Shown here piece by piece: positions 1 to 7,747 of a stretch of DNA of 44,708 bases. Where the stretch lies: assembly GCA_902523675.1 (NCBI GenBank), contig CABZAL010000008.1, positions 1-44,708 of the forward strand, written 5' to 3'. This DNA is from an uncultured Alphaproteobacteria bacterium (GTDB lineage: Bacteria > Pseudomonadota > Alphaproteobacteria > Methylaequorales > Methylaequoraceae). Numbering within the stretch: the stretch's first letter is position 1; each line of letters opens with the position of its first letter. The position numbers and the translations under genes are program-made. A model generated the notes under the pieces. The model was given only the letters and a program-made list of their open reading frames with translations. It was not told where the DNA came from and did no database searches.

Positions 1-1322
1 AATCCACCAAAAGGATTCAAATAAGTAGATATTTTTCCAGTATTTACACCAACCATTCCAAATTCTAATTTTTCAGAAATATTCCAGATTCTCTTTGAAT
101 TTTGTGAATAAAAATAGGCTGCCAGCCCGTATGATGTATCATTACACATTTTTATAAGAGATTCATCATTTTTAAAGGTTATAATTGGTACCAATGGTCC
201 AAAATTCTCGTTATTAAATGCCATCATTTTTGACGTAACATTACTTAAAATTGTTGGTTGAAAAAAAAGTTCTCCTACAGTACTTACCGATCCCCCACAT
301 AAAAGATTCGCTCCTTTTTTTAAAGCATCTTTAATATGACTTTTTAGTTTTAAAATTGCTTTGGTATTTATTAAAGGGCCAATATCACTATTTTTCATAC
401 CATCACCAATTTTTAAACTCTCAATTTTATTAATTAAAAGGTCTAAAAAAATTTTTTCTACAGATTCTTGAACAAATACTCTATTTGCTGATATGCAAGT
501 TTGACCTGCATTTCGAAACTTAGAATCTATTAATCCATTAACAGCATTTTCTAAATTTGAATCATCGAATACTACAAAAGGAGCATTACCACCTAATTCT
601 AATGAAACACTTTTAACTGTATTTGAAGCATTTCTCATTAAAAGTTTACCTACAAGTGTGGAACCGGTAAATGTTATTTTTTTTACGAAAGGATGAGTTG
701 ACAAACTTTTTCCAATAATTTTAGGGTTTCCGTTTACTACATTTAAAACACCTGGTGGAACTCCTGCCTCCAGAGCTAACTCAGCTAATTTGATTGAGGT
801 AATAGGGGTTAATTCAGAGGGTTTTAATACTACTGTACAACCACACGCCATAGCTGCAGATGTTTTTCGAGTTACCATCGCCAAAGGAAAATTCCACGGT
901 GTAATCGCTGAAACAACACCAATAGGTTGTTTTATTGTCATCATTTTTTTTTTGATATCAGGAGAATTAAAAATTTCTCCAGATACTCTTAGTGATTGTT
1001 CAATAAAACTTGCTCCATATTCTACTTCAGCCTCTGATTCTTTTAATGGTTTTCCAGACTCCAAAGTAATAATTTTAGAAATTTCTTTTTTATTTTTTTT
1101 AATTAATGAATACCATTTTTTTAGTATGTCAGATCTATACTTCGCAGTATTTCCAGACCAATTTGGAAATGCATTGTGAGCAGCCTCAATCGCTTTTTTA
1201 GCTCCCTGACTTCCAACATCATAAAAATACCCTATTATTTTTTGATTTGCTGGGTTCTCTATCGGTAGTTTCTTTGAACTCTTAACCCAATTTCCAGCAA
1301 TAAGTGAATAATAATCTTGCAT
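1..1322 (-). CDS. gabD: Succinate-semialdehyde dehydrogenase-like aldehyde dehydrogenase (partial, 3' end outside window)
   Basis: NAD(P)-dependent aldehyde dehydrogenase. The closest recognisable type is succinate-semialdehyde dehydrogenase, which oxidises succinate semialdehyde to succinate. The frame is open on the minus strand from an ATG at 1322 to the window edge, giving about 440 residues of a family usually near 480-490, so the C-terminal few dozen residues are missing. Visible hallmarks in order are PWNFPLAMVTRK (cofactor-binding loop), FTGSTLVGK, the ELGGNAPFVVFDD segment with the general-base Glu, and GQTCISANR with the catalytic Cys. The C-terminal part reads GMVGVNTGKIS, close to the GMVGVN motif typical of GabD. 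A hairpin at 1352-1383 separates it from the next gene upstream. Other semialdehyde or aldehyde substrates cannot be excluded from sequence alone. Confidence 0.9.
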   Translation of the reverse strand, partial: MQDYYSLIAGNWVKSSKKLPIENPANQKIIGYFYDVGSQGAKKAIEAAHNAFPNWSGNTAKYRSDILKKWYSLIKKNKKEISKIITLESGKPLKESEAEVEYGASFIEQSLRVSGEIFNSPDIKKKMMTIKQPIGVVSAITPWNFPLAMVTRKTSAAMACGCTVVLKPSELTPITSIKLAELALEAGVPPGVLNVVNGNPKIIGKSLSTHPFVKKITFTGSTLVGKLLMRNASNTVKSVSLELGGNAPFVVFDDSNLENAVNGLIDSKFRNAGQTCISANRVFVQESVEKIFLDLLINKIESLKIGDGMKNSDIGPLINTKAILKLKSHIKDALKKGANLLCGGSVSTVGELFFQPTILSNVTSKMMAFNNENFGPLVPIITFKNDESLIKMCNDTSYGLAAYFYSQNSKRIWNISEKLEFGMVGVNTGKISTYLNPFGG

Positions 1323-1351
1323 CGTTAACTGTAGTTGAGATTTAGAATAAA

Positions 1352-1383
1352 ATAAAAGGGATATTTAAAAATATCCCTTTTAT
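1352..1383 (-). terminator. Perfect hairpin terminator
   Basis: Left arm 1354-1366 (AAAAGGGATATTT) and right arm 1369-1381 are exact inverted repeats around a 2-nt centre, and the pairing extends one or two bases further out. A-tracts and T-tracts lie in both arms, so it could act in either direction. It sits 53 nt beyond the stop of the FMN reductase gene and just before the aldehyde dehydrogenase start, so it most likely ends the reductase/DUF2237 transcript. It is the clearest intrinsic terminator I can see in the window. Confidence 0.7.
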
Positions 1384-1435
1384 AGTTAATGGAAAACAAG
1401 CTTGCATAATTAAGAACGACATACATCTGAAATAT

Positions 1436-1960
1436 TTAATTAGGTAAATTTTTATAAAATTGTGATAATTTCTCGTTAAATTCATTTTCTGAAATAGATT
1501 GCTTTTTAGTTTGAATTATACAATCTTCCATTACCTCTGATCCAAGGTATTTTAGTTGTAACCTTAAACCCTCTACAAAATTTTTTCCATTACCTCCAGA
1601 AGAACTACAAATAAGCATTTTTTTATTAATAAAAGCCTCTTTCCAATCAGTTGTAGCCCTACTAATCCATGCAATAGCATTTGTTAATATGGGTGATATT
1701 CCACCGTTATATTCTGGCGAGCACCAAACTATAGCTTTCGAACTAAGTAGAAAATCTTTAATTTTTCCTATGTCTTCTGGGAAATCTTCATTGTTTTTAA
1801 ACTGCATTTCTAATGTTGGTGTAAATAAAGGTAAAGAAAAGTCTTCCAAACATATAAGCTCTGTAACTGTGGGCGCTAAACCATCAAAAAAGTTCTTTAT
1901 CTTTTTTGACATATCAAAATTACTGTTTCTTGTAGAAGATATAATCAATATTTTTTCCAT
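1436..1960 (-). CDS. NAD(P)H-dependent FMN reductase family protein
   Basis: A 174-residue flavodoxin-fold protein of the NADPH-dependent FMN reductase / chromate reductase type. It starts with a beta strand followed by a phosphate-binding loop (ILIISSTRNSNF, residues 4-15). At about residues 83-91 it has the family hallmark SPEYNGGIS, in which the loop packs against the flavin ring, followed by LTNAIAWISR. Length is normal for the family, which usually acts as a soluble homodimer or tetramer. The family reduces flavins, quinones, azo dyes or metals, and the physiological substrate here is not readable. It lies 15 nt downstream of the DUF2237 gene and is probably the last gene of that minus-strand run, with the hairpin at 1352-1383 behind it. 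Confidence 0.85.
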   Translation of the reverse strand: MEKILIISSTRNSNFDMSKKIKNFFDGLAPTVTELICLEDFSLPLFTPTLEMQFKNNEDFPEDIGKIKDFLLSSKAIVWCSPEYNGGISPILTNAIAWISRATTDWKEAFINKKMLICSSSGGNGKNFVEGLRLQLKYLGSEVMEDCIIQTKKQSISENEFNEKLSQFYKNLPN

Positions 1961-1975
1961 AATTAGTAAAATAAA

Positions 1976-2362
1976 CTAGTTAATATCTAATGCAAACTTT
2001 TTTAATGTTTCGATATCAATTTTTTTTAATACCAATTTATTTGTGGCTTTTAAAAAAATCTTCGGAGCAACGTTATTGTTGAGTGCTTCGATCCATCTAT
2101 CAACGCATACGCACCATTTATCCCCTTGTTTTAAACCTGGAAAATTAAATTCTGGTTTAGGTGTTTTTAAATCGTTACCTCGTTCAAATGAAAAATCCAG
2201 AAACTTTTGGTCAATCAAACAACATACAAAATGCTGTCCAAAATCACTAACTGAACCTGTACAAATTCCATTTCTTAAAAATCCAGTCAATGGTTTTTTG
2301 GAACAAATCTCTAATTTTAGTCCCAACACATTAGTATTTACTAATCCTTGTTTATTTTTCAT
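1976..2362 (-). CDS. DUF2237 family protein
   Basis: A 128-residue protein matching the DUF2237 family pattern along its length: NVLGLKLEICS near the N-terminus, TGFLRNGICTGSVSDFGQHFVC in the middle, then FERGNDLKTP, FPGLKQGDKWCVCVDRW and a hydrophobic APKIFLKATN strand. Conserved Cys residues (NGIC, HFVCC, WCVCV) suggest metal binding or redox function, but the biochemical role of this family is unknown to me. The start codon lies inside the end of the upstream gene (11-nt overlap), implying translational coupling. The family assignment is firm; the function is not. Confidence 0.85.
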   Translation of the reverse strand: MKNKQGLVNTNVLGLKLEICSKKPLTGFLRNGICTGSVSDFGQHFVCCLIDQKFLDFSFERGNDLKTPKPEFNFPGLKQGDKWCVCVDRWIEALNNNVAPKIFLKATNKLVLKKIDIETLKKFALDIN

Positions 2363-2936
2363 TAAAATTCTTTTTATTTCTTAGTTTAGATCTCTTTACT
2401 TCAGATAATCCAAATGTCTCTTTAACAAAAAAAGTCTTGGTTTTCAATTCTTTATCACTCCTTATTATTTCATTTGATTTAATCATTTTTTTTTCTTTTA
2501 AAGTTTTTATTAACTGCGAAGGTATTTTATTAATATTCCCGGCGATAAAAAGTTTAGAATTAATTTCAAAATCTTTTAAAATTACAAAATTATCAGTCAA
2601 ATTGGAATCATCAGATAAAAAATTAATGATTGGGTTACCATTAACATCTCTGTTTTTTTCTGAAAATATTTGGATAGTATCCTTTGGCTTCTCTTTTTTT
2701 TTTTCAGAAACCTTAATTTTCTTTTTTATTTTTTTTACATCCTTTTTTCTATTTAATGTTGATTTGAGAAAATCAATTCTAGCTGACAACTTACTTATTT
2801 TTAATGTTTCACTATCTAAATCTCTAAACTTATCATCTTCTGAATCAATTGACCGTGTTGGTTTCTGTTCAATTTTTTTTTTGTAATAATTTTTTGCTTT
2901 GAAGATATCTTGGTGAAATTTTGAATCTTTTGTCAT
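2352..2936 (-). CDS. Hypothetical Lys-rich protein
   Basis: A 194-residue protein I do not recognise. The first ~100 residues are very rich in Lys, Glu and Asp with a KKIKKKIKVSEKKKEKPKD stretch, likely disordered or coiled coil and possibly nucleic-acid or ribosome associated. The C-terminal half (about residues 110-194) looks folded, with alternating hydrophobic strands (NFVILKDFEINSKLFIAGNINKI) and a helical, basic tail. There is no signal peptide or membrane segment. It shares its stop/start with the GNAT gene upstream (1-nt overlap at 2936) and overlaps the DUF2237 gene by 11 nt. That favours a real translated gene in the operon rather than a chance frame. Confidence 0.6.
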   Translation of the reverse strand: MTKDSKFHQDIFKAKNYYKKKIEQKPTRSIDSEDDKFRDLDSETLKISKLSARIDFLKSTLNRKKDVKKIKKKIKVSEKKKEKPKDTIQIFSEKNRDVNGNPIINFLSDDSNLTDNFVILKDFEINSKLFIAGNINKIPSQLIKTLKEKKMIKSNEIIRSDKELKTKTFFVKETFGLSEVKRSKLRNKKNFNEK

Positions 2937-3406
2937 TACTTTATTTTATAATATAAAACTTTATGTAAACCTATGTCTTTTATAGTAAATTTATCTCCTG
3001 TGACTGTAAAGCCATTCTTCTCATAAAATCTAATACTTTCTAGCCTAGAATTACACCATAAAATTTCATAATGCATAAATTCATAGATTTTTCTTTTTAC
3101 TTCCTCTAATAAAATACTTCCAAATCCTTTTCTTTGATAAGCTAATTTTGTTGCCATACCTCTAATTTGTATTGTTTTTTTTTTAAGAAAATATTTACAA
3201 GGAGTTTCAATTAAAGATAGAATACTTAAAATTTTGTCATCCCTAGATAAACCATAATGTATAGTTTTTAAATGTGTATCAAGTTCATATCTTGCATAAG
3301 ACTTAGAAAAATTTAAATATAACACTTCCTCTCTTATCTCTCTAACATCTTCTAGATTTATGGTTGATATTTTATATTTTTTTTTTTCTTTTAGGGACTG
3401 GATCAT
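2936..3406 (-). CDS. GNAT family N-acetyltransferase
   Basis: A 156-residue GCN5-related acetyltransferase. The acetyl-CoA binding motif A is visible as IQIRGMATKLAYQRKGFGSILL (about residues 79-100; Q/R-x-x-G-x-G/S form). Motif B follows as LWCNSRLESIRFYEKNGF, with the Tyr that commonly protonates the CoA thiol. The terminal strand is HKVLYYKIK. The layout resembles small ElaA/PhnO-like stand-alone acetyltransferases, and the acceptor (amine, peptide or small molecule) is unknown. The start ATG is 35 nt inside the end of yidD, and no later Met gives a complete fold, so the long overlap is probably genuine. It is part of the cysS-yidD run. Confidence 0.85.
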   Translation of the reverse strand: MIQSLKEKKKYKISTINLEDVREIREEVLYLNFSKSYARYELDTHLKTIHYGLSRDDKILSILSLIETPCKYFLKKKTIQIRGMATKLAYQRKGFGSILLEEVKRKIYEFMHYEILWCNSRLESIRFYEKNGFTVTGDKFTIKDIGLHKVLYYKIK

Positions 3407-3611
3407 AACCTGATTTACATAGTGGGTGACATCTAAAAATTCTTTTTAAACTTAAAATACTTCCCTTTAAAAACCCAAAATCTTTTAAAGCCTGTATAGA
3501 ATAATCAGAACAGCTAGGAAAAAAACGACAATTTACTCCAATAAACGGAGAAATAAATATTTTGTAAATTTTAATAAAAAAAATAATTAGACTTGTCAAA
3601 GTTTTATTCAT
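3372..3611 (-). CDS. yidD: Membrane protein insertion efficiency factor YidD
   Basis: A small amphipathic membrane-associated protein that assists YidC in inserting inner-membrane proteins. I place the start at the ATG at 3611, giving 79 residues starting MNKTLTSLIIFF. The longer frame from 3665 only adds residues out of the cysS 3' end. The diagnostic YidD core is present: IKIYKIFISPFIG, then NCRFFPSCSDYSIQAL, then RIFRCHPLCKSGYDPVPK. All three invariant Cys-containing motifs are intact. It overlaps the cysS stop by 8 nt. In many bacteria yidD sits between rnpA and yidC; here it is instead coupled to cysS, so it has been relocated. Confidence 0.93.
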   Translation of the reverse strand: MNKTLTSLIIFFIKIYKIFISPFIGVNCRFFPSCSDYSIQALKDFGFLKGSILSLKRIFRCHPLCKSGYDPVPKRKKKI

Positions 3612-5013
3612 TATCTTTTTCAATTTTCCTCCAAATAGTTCTATTATTTTGATCCTCAATTTCAATTCCCATTTTATTTAATTTGGAACGGATATCATCA
3701 GCTAAAGCAAAATTTTTATTAATTCTTGCATTATTTCTCTTTTCAATTAGCTCTTCAATGTTAGTTAGATTTTTTGAATTTTTATTACCAATTCCTAACC
3801 ACTCTGATGGATTTTTTTTTAAAATTCCTAAAAAAACTGAAGAACTATAAATTGTTTTTTTTAAACTTTTACTGTTTAAATTACTTTTAATTGATAAGTC
3901 ATTAATGAGCTTATTTAAAACGGCTAGTGCTTTTGGAGTGTTAAGATCATCTAAGAGTGATTCTATTATATCATCAGAAATATCTTTAATATCATATTTA
4001 TATTCCTCGAAATTTTCGTCGTTCAAAAATATTCTGTAAAATCTATTAAGTGTTGCTTGTGATTGTTGTAATAAATTTTTATTCCAATTTAAAGGTTGTC
4101 TATAGTGTGAAGAAATTAAAGAAAATCTTATCGTTTCGCTTGGATACTTTTTTAATAATTCATTAACTAACTGAATATTTCCTAATGATTTAGACATTTT
4201 TTCACCATTGGATAAAACAAAACCATTATGAAACCAGTACCTAGCAAATAGTTTAGGATCTTTTTCATTATTTAACGAACATGACTGAGCTATTTCGTTT
4301 TCATGATGAGGAAATGTTAAATCTATTCCCCCTGCATGAATATCAAAGGGTAATCCTAAACAAGATTCTGACATTGCTGAACATTCAAGGTGCCAGCCTG
4401 GTCTTCCATAGCCCCATGGTGAATTCCAACCTGGCTCATTTTGTTTACTTGGTTTCCATAAAACAAAATCCCCTGCGTACTTTTTATATGGTGCAACTTC
4501 AACCCTACTGCCTGAGATTTGTTCTTCTTTAGATCTTTTTGACAAACAACCGTAAGATGAAAATGAAGGGACATGAAATAAAACGTGATTATTGGCTAGA
4601 TACGCATTTTTATTTTTAATTAGTTTTTCTACTAAAATTATCATTTCTTCAATATACTCGGTTGCTCTTGGTTGAATATCAGGTTTATTAATTCCTAAGG
4701 AATGCATATCCTGATTATAAATTTTTAAAAACTTGTTCGTTATTTCCTCAATCGGTACATTTTGATTTTTTGCCGCTAAAATTATTTTGTCGTCAATATC
4801 AGTTATATTAGAGGTATAAGTAACATTATCATAAATCAATCTTAATACTTTTACAAGAAGATCGCATACGATAGACATTCTAGCATTACCAACGTGAGCA
4901 TAATCATAAACTGTTGGGCCACAGGCATAAACTCTTATATTTTTTTTGTCTATGGGAACAAAATTAATTTTCTTTTTATCAAGAGTATTAAATATTTTAA
5001 GTTTCAGTGTCAT
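3604..5013 (-). CDS. cysS: Cysteinyl-tRNA synthetase
   Basis: Class I aminoacyl-tRNA synthetase that charges tRNA-Cys. At 469 residues it has the usual length. The N-terminal Rossmann fold carries the zinc Cys and HIGH-equivalent in CGPTVYDYAHVGNAR (about residues 31-45), then DIDDKI. The zinc-binding and substrate region WHLECSAMS plus GGIDLTFPHHENE is intact. The class I KMSKS loop reads GEKMSKSLGN (about residues 268-277). The helical DALR-type C-terminus follows and ends in the tRNA-binding NARINKNFALADDIRSKLNKMGIEIED. The first gene of its minus-strand run, it diverges from the ParA-like gene at 5118, with a 72-nt AT-rich gap before the small upstream ORF at 5086. Confidence 0.97.
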   Translation of the reverse strand: MTLKLKIFNTLDKKKINFVPIDKKNIRVYACGPTVYDYAHVGNARMSIVCDLLVKVLRLIYDNVTYTSNITDIDDKIILAAKNQNVPIEEITNKFLKIYNQDMHSLGINKPDIQPRATEYIEEMIILVEKLIKNKNAYLANNHVLFHVPSFSSYGCLSKRSKEEQISGSRVEVAPYKKYAGDFVLWKPSKQNEPGWNSPWGYGRPGWHLECSAMSESCLGLPFDIHAGGIDLTFPHHENEIAQSCSLNNEKDPKLFARYWFHNGFVLSNGEKMSKSLGNIQLVNELLKKYPSETIRFSLISSHYRQPLNWNKNLLQQSQATLNRFYRIFLNDENFEEYKYDIKDISDDIIESLLDDLNTPKALAVLNKLINDLSIKSNLNSKSLKKTIYSSSVFLGILKKNPSEWLGIGNKNSKNLTNIEELIEKRNNARINKNFALADDIRSKLNKMGIEIEDQNNRTIWRKIEKDNE

Positions 5014-5117
5014 AAATTTTTCATATTTACTTTATATTTTAATATAATTAATAAATATTAAATTTGGTCAACAAATTAAATAATTATGATTCAACAAAAT
5101 ACATCATTTTTTAAATC

Positions 5118-5720
5118 ATGAAAGTCGTAAGTGTTATGAATACCAAGGGAGGTGTAGGAAAATCAACACTCACTTCAAACCTAGTGGGCTTTACCAAACA
5201 GATGGGGTTTGAAGTTGCAATTTGTGATTTGGACAAACAAAATACGCTCACCTACTGGCATAAAAAAAGTAAACTAAACTTGCTGGAACTCAAAATCAAT
5301 GATTTAAATAAAATAAAAGAAATTAAAAATATAGATTATTTATTTATTGATACACCAGCAGCTATTAAAAAAAATCTAATTTACAAAATAACTGAAATCT
5401 CCAATTTCTGTATTATTCCATTTACTGAAAGTATGATTGATATGCGAACAACAAAAAAATTTTTAGGAAAACTTAAAAAATTTAAAAATAATAAAAAGCT
5501 CAAATTTTTTTTAGTTTTAAATAAATTGAGATTTTCAAAAAATAATATTCTTAGAATAAAAGATATTGAGGATAAATTACTAACTAAAGTCCATGTAACT
5601 ATTTTAAGTACAAAAAACTTTGATAAACAAATGGAAAAAGGATCAATAATTACAAAATCAAATTATTCAAAGACTTTTCATATTCGCGACCAATTGATTA
5701 ATTTAATAAATAAAATCTAA
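5118..5720 (+). CDS. Orphan ParA/MinD-superfamily ATPase
   Basis: A 200-residue P-loop ATPase of the ParA family. The deviant Walker A KGGVGKST lies at residues 10-17, with the signature Lys at position 10. A ParA-type DLDKQNTLTYW follows at about residues 38-48, and Walker A'/B at YLFIDTPAA. It lacks the N-terminal DNA-binding domain of plasmid ParA and no parB or centromere repeats are nearby. It is therefore an orphan that may position some cargo other than the chromosome. A 12-codon ORF (5086-5121, MIQQNTSFFKS) ends with a TGA overlapping the ParA ATG, so translational coupling to a short leader is possible. The gene has its own promoter region, is divergent from cysS, and converges with the MORN-type gene behind it. 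Confidence 0.88.
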   Translation: MKVVSVMNTKGGVGKSTLTSNLVGFTKQMGFEVAICDLDKQNTLTYWHKKSKLNLLELKINDLNKIKEIKNIDYLFIDTPAAIKKNLIYKITEISNFCIIPFTESMIDMRTTKKFLGKLKKFKNNKKLKFFLVLNKLRFSKNNILRIKDIEDKLLTKVHVTILSTKNFDKQMEKGSIITKSNYSKTFHIRDQLINLINKI

Positions 5721-5724
5721 AAAT

Positions 5725-6228
5725 TTAATCTAAAATTTCTTTGATCTTACACTCAGTTTTTTCAACTTCAATAGATTTTATTAATTCGTTATAGTGTGTT
5801 TTATTTTTTTCATTTTTAATTTCTTCTAACTTTTTTAATTTAAGTTCTTTTCGAACTAAGTAATTAATTTCCACGTAACAGTTTACGATTTCTCCTTCTT
5901 CATATAAAACTTTTTTTACTAACTTCTTATCTTCAAACTCTTTATAATATCCATCTAAGAAATTATTTTTCATGTGAAATGTTTTTGTTCTCACACCATT
6001 GTTAAATTTTTTGAAAACACCATGTTCTTCTCCATCTAAATAATTTTTAATGTTTGTTAATTTTTCGTTGTCATCAAATATATAGCAAGTTCCACTGAAC
6101 TTAATAAAGGTATATTTCAAAAGAAAAAAACCATTTTGTTTTATCACATCGTCACAACTAAAAATTTTTTCTTTCGAGTAACCACTTATAAAGCTAAAAA
6201 CAATAAAAAAAAATAAAAGTAATCTCAT
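5725..6228 (-). CDS. Secreted MORN-like (YwqK-type) repeat protein
   Basis: A 167-residue protein with a clear Sec signal peptide (MRLLLFFFIVFSFISGYS, cleavage near residue 18-20). The mature part contains short repeats of the MORN_2 / YwqK antitoxin type: KLTNIKNYLDGEEHGVFKKF, then RTKTFHMKNNFLDGYYKEFEDKKLVKKVLYEEGE. The C-terminus is a charged, probably helical tail. Cys residues at FSCDDV, SGTCYIF, VNCYVEI and TECKIKE could form disulphides after export. The biological role is unknown. It converges on the ParA-like gene with a gap of only 4 nt, and no operon partner is evident. Confidence 0.65.
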   Translation of the reverse strand: MRLLLFFFIVFSFISGYSKEKIFSCDDVIKQNGFFLLKYTFIKFSGTCYIFDDNEKLTNIKNYLDGEEHGVFKKFNNGVRTKTFHMKNNFLDGYYKEFEDKKLVKKVLYEEGEIVNCYVEINYLVRKELKLKKLEEIKNEKNKTHYNELIKSIEVEKTECKIKEILD

Positions 6229-6320
6229 TTATGATAAAAAATATACAGTCATTGGCATAGTAATTATTTTAAACCAAAAAAAAAAGATTTTTAAAAAAAA
6301 TTAAAAAATGTCGTCTAATC

Positions 6321-6437
6321 TTAATTTACTTTTTTATAACCCCATCTATTTTCAGCTAAATCCTTAAGCTTATTAATTTCTCTCGGTATTCTAATTAAAA
6401 AACTTTTAAATTTTATGATTTTTTTTGTTAATAACAT
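6321..6437 (-). CDS. Possible small basic protein (38 aa)
   Basis: An ATG at 6437 opens a 38-codon frame encoding a basic peptide with the segment FLIRIPREINKLKDLAENRW and C-terminus GYKKVN. The frame stays open upstream without an ATG for about 13 more codons. The balanced composition (Arg, Pro, Trp, Gly) is less A/T-driven than the surrounding DNA, which mildly favours coding. I see no convincing ribosome binding site and do not recognise the family. Confidence 0.25.
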   Translation of the reverse strand: MLLTKKIIKFKSFLIRIPREINKLKDLAENRWGYKKVN

Positions 6438-6569
6438 ATCTGACTCATTGTAAAGATTAAAGATATGTACTTTTTAACTCATGTACTATGAGTCACTTTA
6501 TAACCATGTGAATGGATTTATTATAATATTTAATTTTTTATATATTACAATATTAAAAAATATAACAAA

Positions 6570-6686
6570 TTATTCAGAGGAGAATATTTTATTTGTATTC
6601 ATTCTTTCAATTTTTTTTGAATAACTAGAAATCATGCCATAACAGATCAAAATTAAAATGAATATCAATGGAAAAAATTTTTTCAT
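6570..6686 (-). CDS. Possible small membrane peptide (38 aa)
   Basis: The ATG lies 5 nt after the stop of the metallophosphoesterase gene, on the same strand. The frame encodes 38 residues: a hydrophobic N-terminal segment (MKKFFPLIFILILICYGM), then a short basic/polar tail ending in SSE. It could be a single-span small membrane protein translated from the phosphoesterase mRNA. A weak AGAG element precedes it. In such AT-rich DNA, hydrophobic chance frames are common, so confidence is limited. Confidence 0.3.
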   Translation of the reverse strand: MKKFFPLIFILILICYGMISSYSKKIERMNTNKIFSSE

Positions 6687-6691
6687 TATCT

Positions 6692-7738
6692 CTACTTAGG
6701 TGCTAAATTAATTTCTAATATCTCATTACTTGATCCTAATCGCATTTTGGGCCCCCAACAACCCAAACCAGAAGAAACATATAAAGTTGATCCATACTTT
6801 TTATAAATCCCATAACAAAACTTAAATTTTAACTTTACTAGTAAATTAAATGGAAAAATTTGACCGTTGTGTGTGTGACCCGACAAAACTAAATCAACTT
6901 TATTTCTTATAAAACTCCATACTGAGGGTTTATGAACTAAAACTAAATTAAACAAATGCTCTTTTTTCAATTTTAAGGCAAGTTTTTTTTGTGATGAAAC
7001 AGTTTGATTGTCGTTCAAACCTATTATATTCAAATTTTTATATATTAACGATGAATTATTCAAATACAAAACCCCGTTTCTTTGTAAAACTTCTAATATT
7101 TCATGTGTATTATTTAAGTAATATTCATGGTTTCCAGTTACAAAAAAAATTTTTTTTTTCAAAAGTTTAAATTTTTCTAAATATTTTATTTTGAAGGAAC
7201 TTGAATCAATCAAATCTCCACCAATTAAAAGAAAATCATATTGAATTTTATTTAGAATTGAGATTACTTTATCCAAATATTCTTTTGAATTTGAACCCAA
7301 ATGGAAATCACTAAGAAATATAAATTTTAAATTATTCTTAACTTTATCGGAGGTGATCTTTATATTTTTTTTTTTTATTACACTTCCCTTAAAAATAGAA
7401 TACGTAACCAAAAAAATATTTAAACATAAAAAAACTAAAAAGATTATATTTGTACTCAAGAAAGTAGTATTTTTAATTAATATTGCGACACTCGATATGA
7501 AAAAACTTACGAAACCGATTCCAATTCCGTAGTATAGTAGTTTTTTGTTTAATAAATTCCTTCTTATTATTAATATCAAAAAAACACTCACCAAGAAAAA
7601 TAAAAAATTTGTTAACGATAATAAGTCAAAAGAGTTTGTTGCAACTAAATTGTAATAAGTTAAATAGGGAAAGAAAAATAACAAATAAAATATTACCGTA
7701 GTCATAAAAAAATTGGTAAATATTTTTAATCCCTGCAT
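6692..7738 (-). CDS. Membrane-anchored metallophosphoesterase (YkuE-like)
   Basis: A 348-residue protein with about four predicted transmembrane segments in residues 10-120, followed by a calcineurin-like phosphoesterase domain. The metal-binding blocks are all present: FLSDFHLGS (D-x-H), IGGDLID (GD), TGNHEYY (GNHE), VLVHKP and LSGHTHNGQIFP (GHxH). This is the architecture of YkuE/YaeI-type enzymes, which in characterised cases act on phosphodiester or pyrophosphate bonds of lipids or nucleotides. The substrate here is unknown. The domain is expected at the membrane face, probably in the periplasm. It lies 9 nt downstream of the photolyase-like gene and is likely cotranscribed with it. Confidence 0.88.
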   Translation of the reverse strand: MQGLKIFTNFFMTTVIFYLLFFFPYLTYYNLVATNSFDLLSLTNFLFFLVSVFLILIIRRNLLNKKLLYYGIGIGFVSFFISSVAILIKNTTFLSTNIIFLVFLCLNIFLVTYSIFKGSVIKKKNIKITSDKVKNNLKFIFLSDFHLGSNSKEYLDKVISILNKIQYDFLLIGGDLIDSSSFKIKYLEKFKLLKKKIFFVTGNHEYYLNNTHEILEVLQRNGVLYLNNSSLIYKNLNIIGLNDNQTVSSQKKLALKLKKEHLFNLVLVHKPSVWSFIRNKVDLVLSGHTHNGQIFPFNLLVKLKFKFCYGIYKKYGSTLYVSSGLGCWGPKMRLGSSNEILEINLAPK

Positions 7739-7747
7739 TGTATGAAC

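Larger units (their letters stand above)
6229..6691. other. Gene-poor interval with overlapping candidate small ORFs
   Basis: A 463-nt stretch with no long gene. The left part is a nearly pure A/T run. Three candidate small ORFs lie in it: minus 6321-6437, minus 6570-6686, and plus 6481-6624 (47 aa, starts MYYESLYNHVNG). The last two overlap on opposite strands, so at most one is likely to be translated. A short inverted repeat ACTCAT-N5-ATGAGT lies at 6477-6493 around the plus-strand ATG. No tRNA or structured RNA was recognised. Confidence 0.5.

Noticed and set aside
886-897. ATTCCACGGT-like match to the glmS tail
   Set aside because: It encodes the invariant PWNFPLA region of the aldehyde dehydrogenase; the match is chance.
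790-1179. 129-aa plus-strand frame
   Set aside because: It lies wholly antisense to the aldehyde dehydrogenase, whose motifs are unmistakable on the minus strand.
4281-4574. Frames on both strands within cysS (83 and 72 aa)
   Set aside because: Alternate-frame shadows of a highly conserved part of cysS (the zinc-binding WHLECSAMS region).
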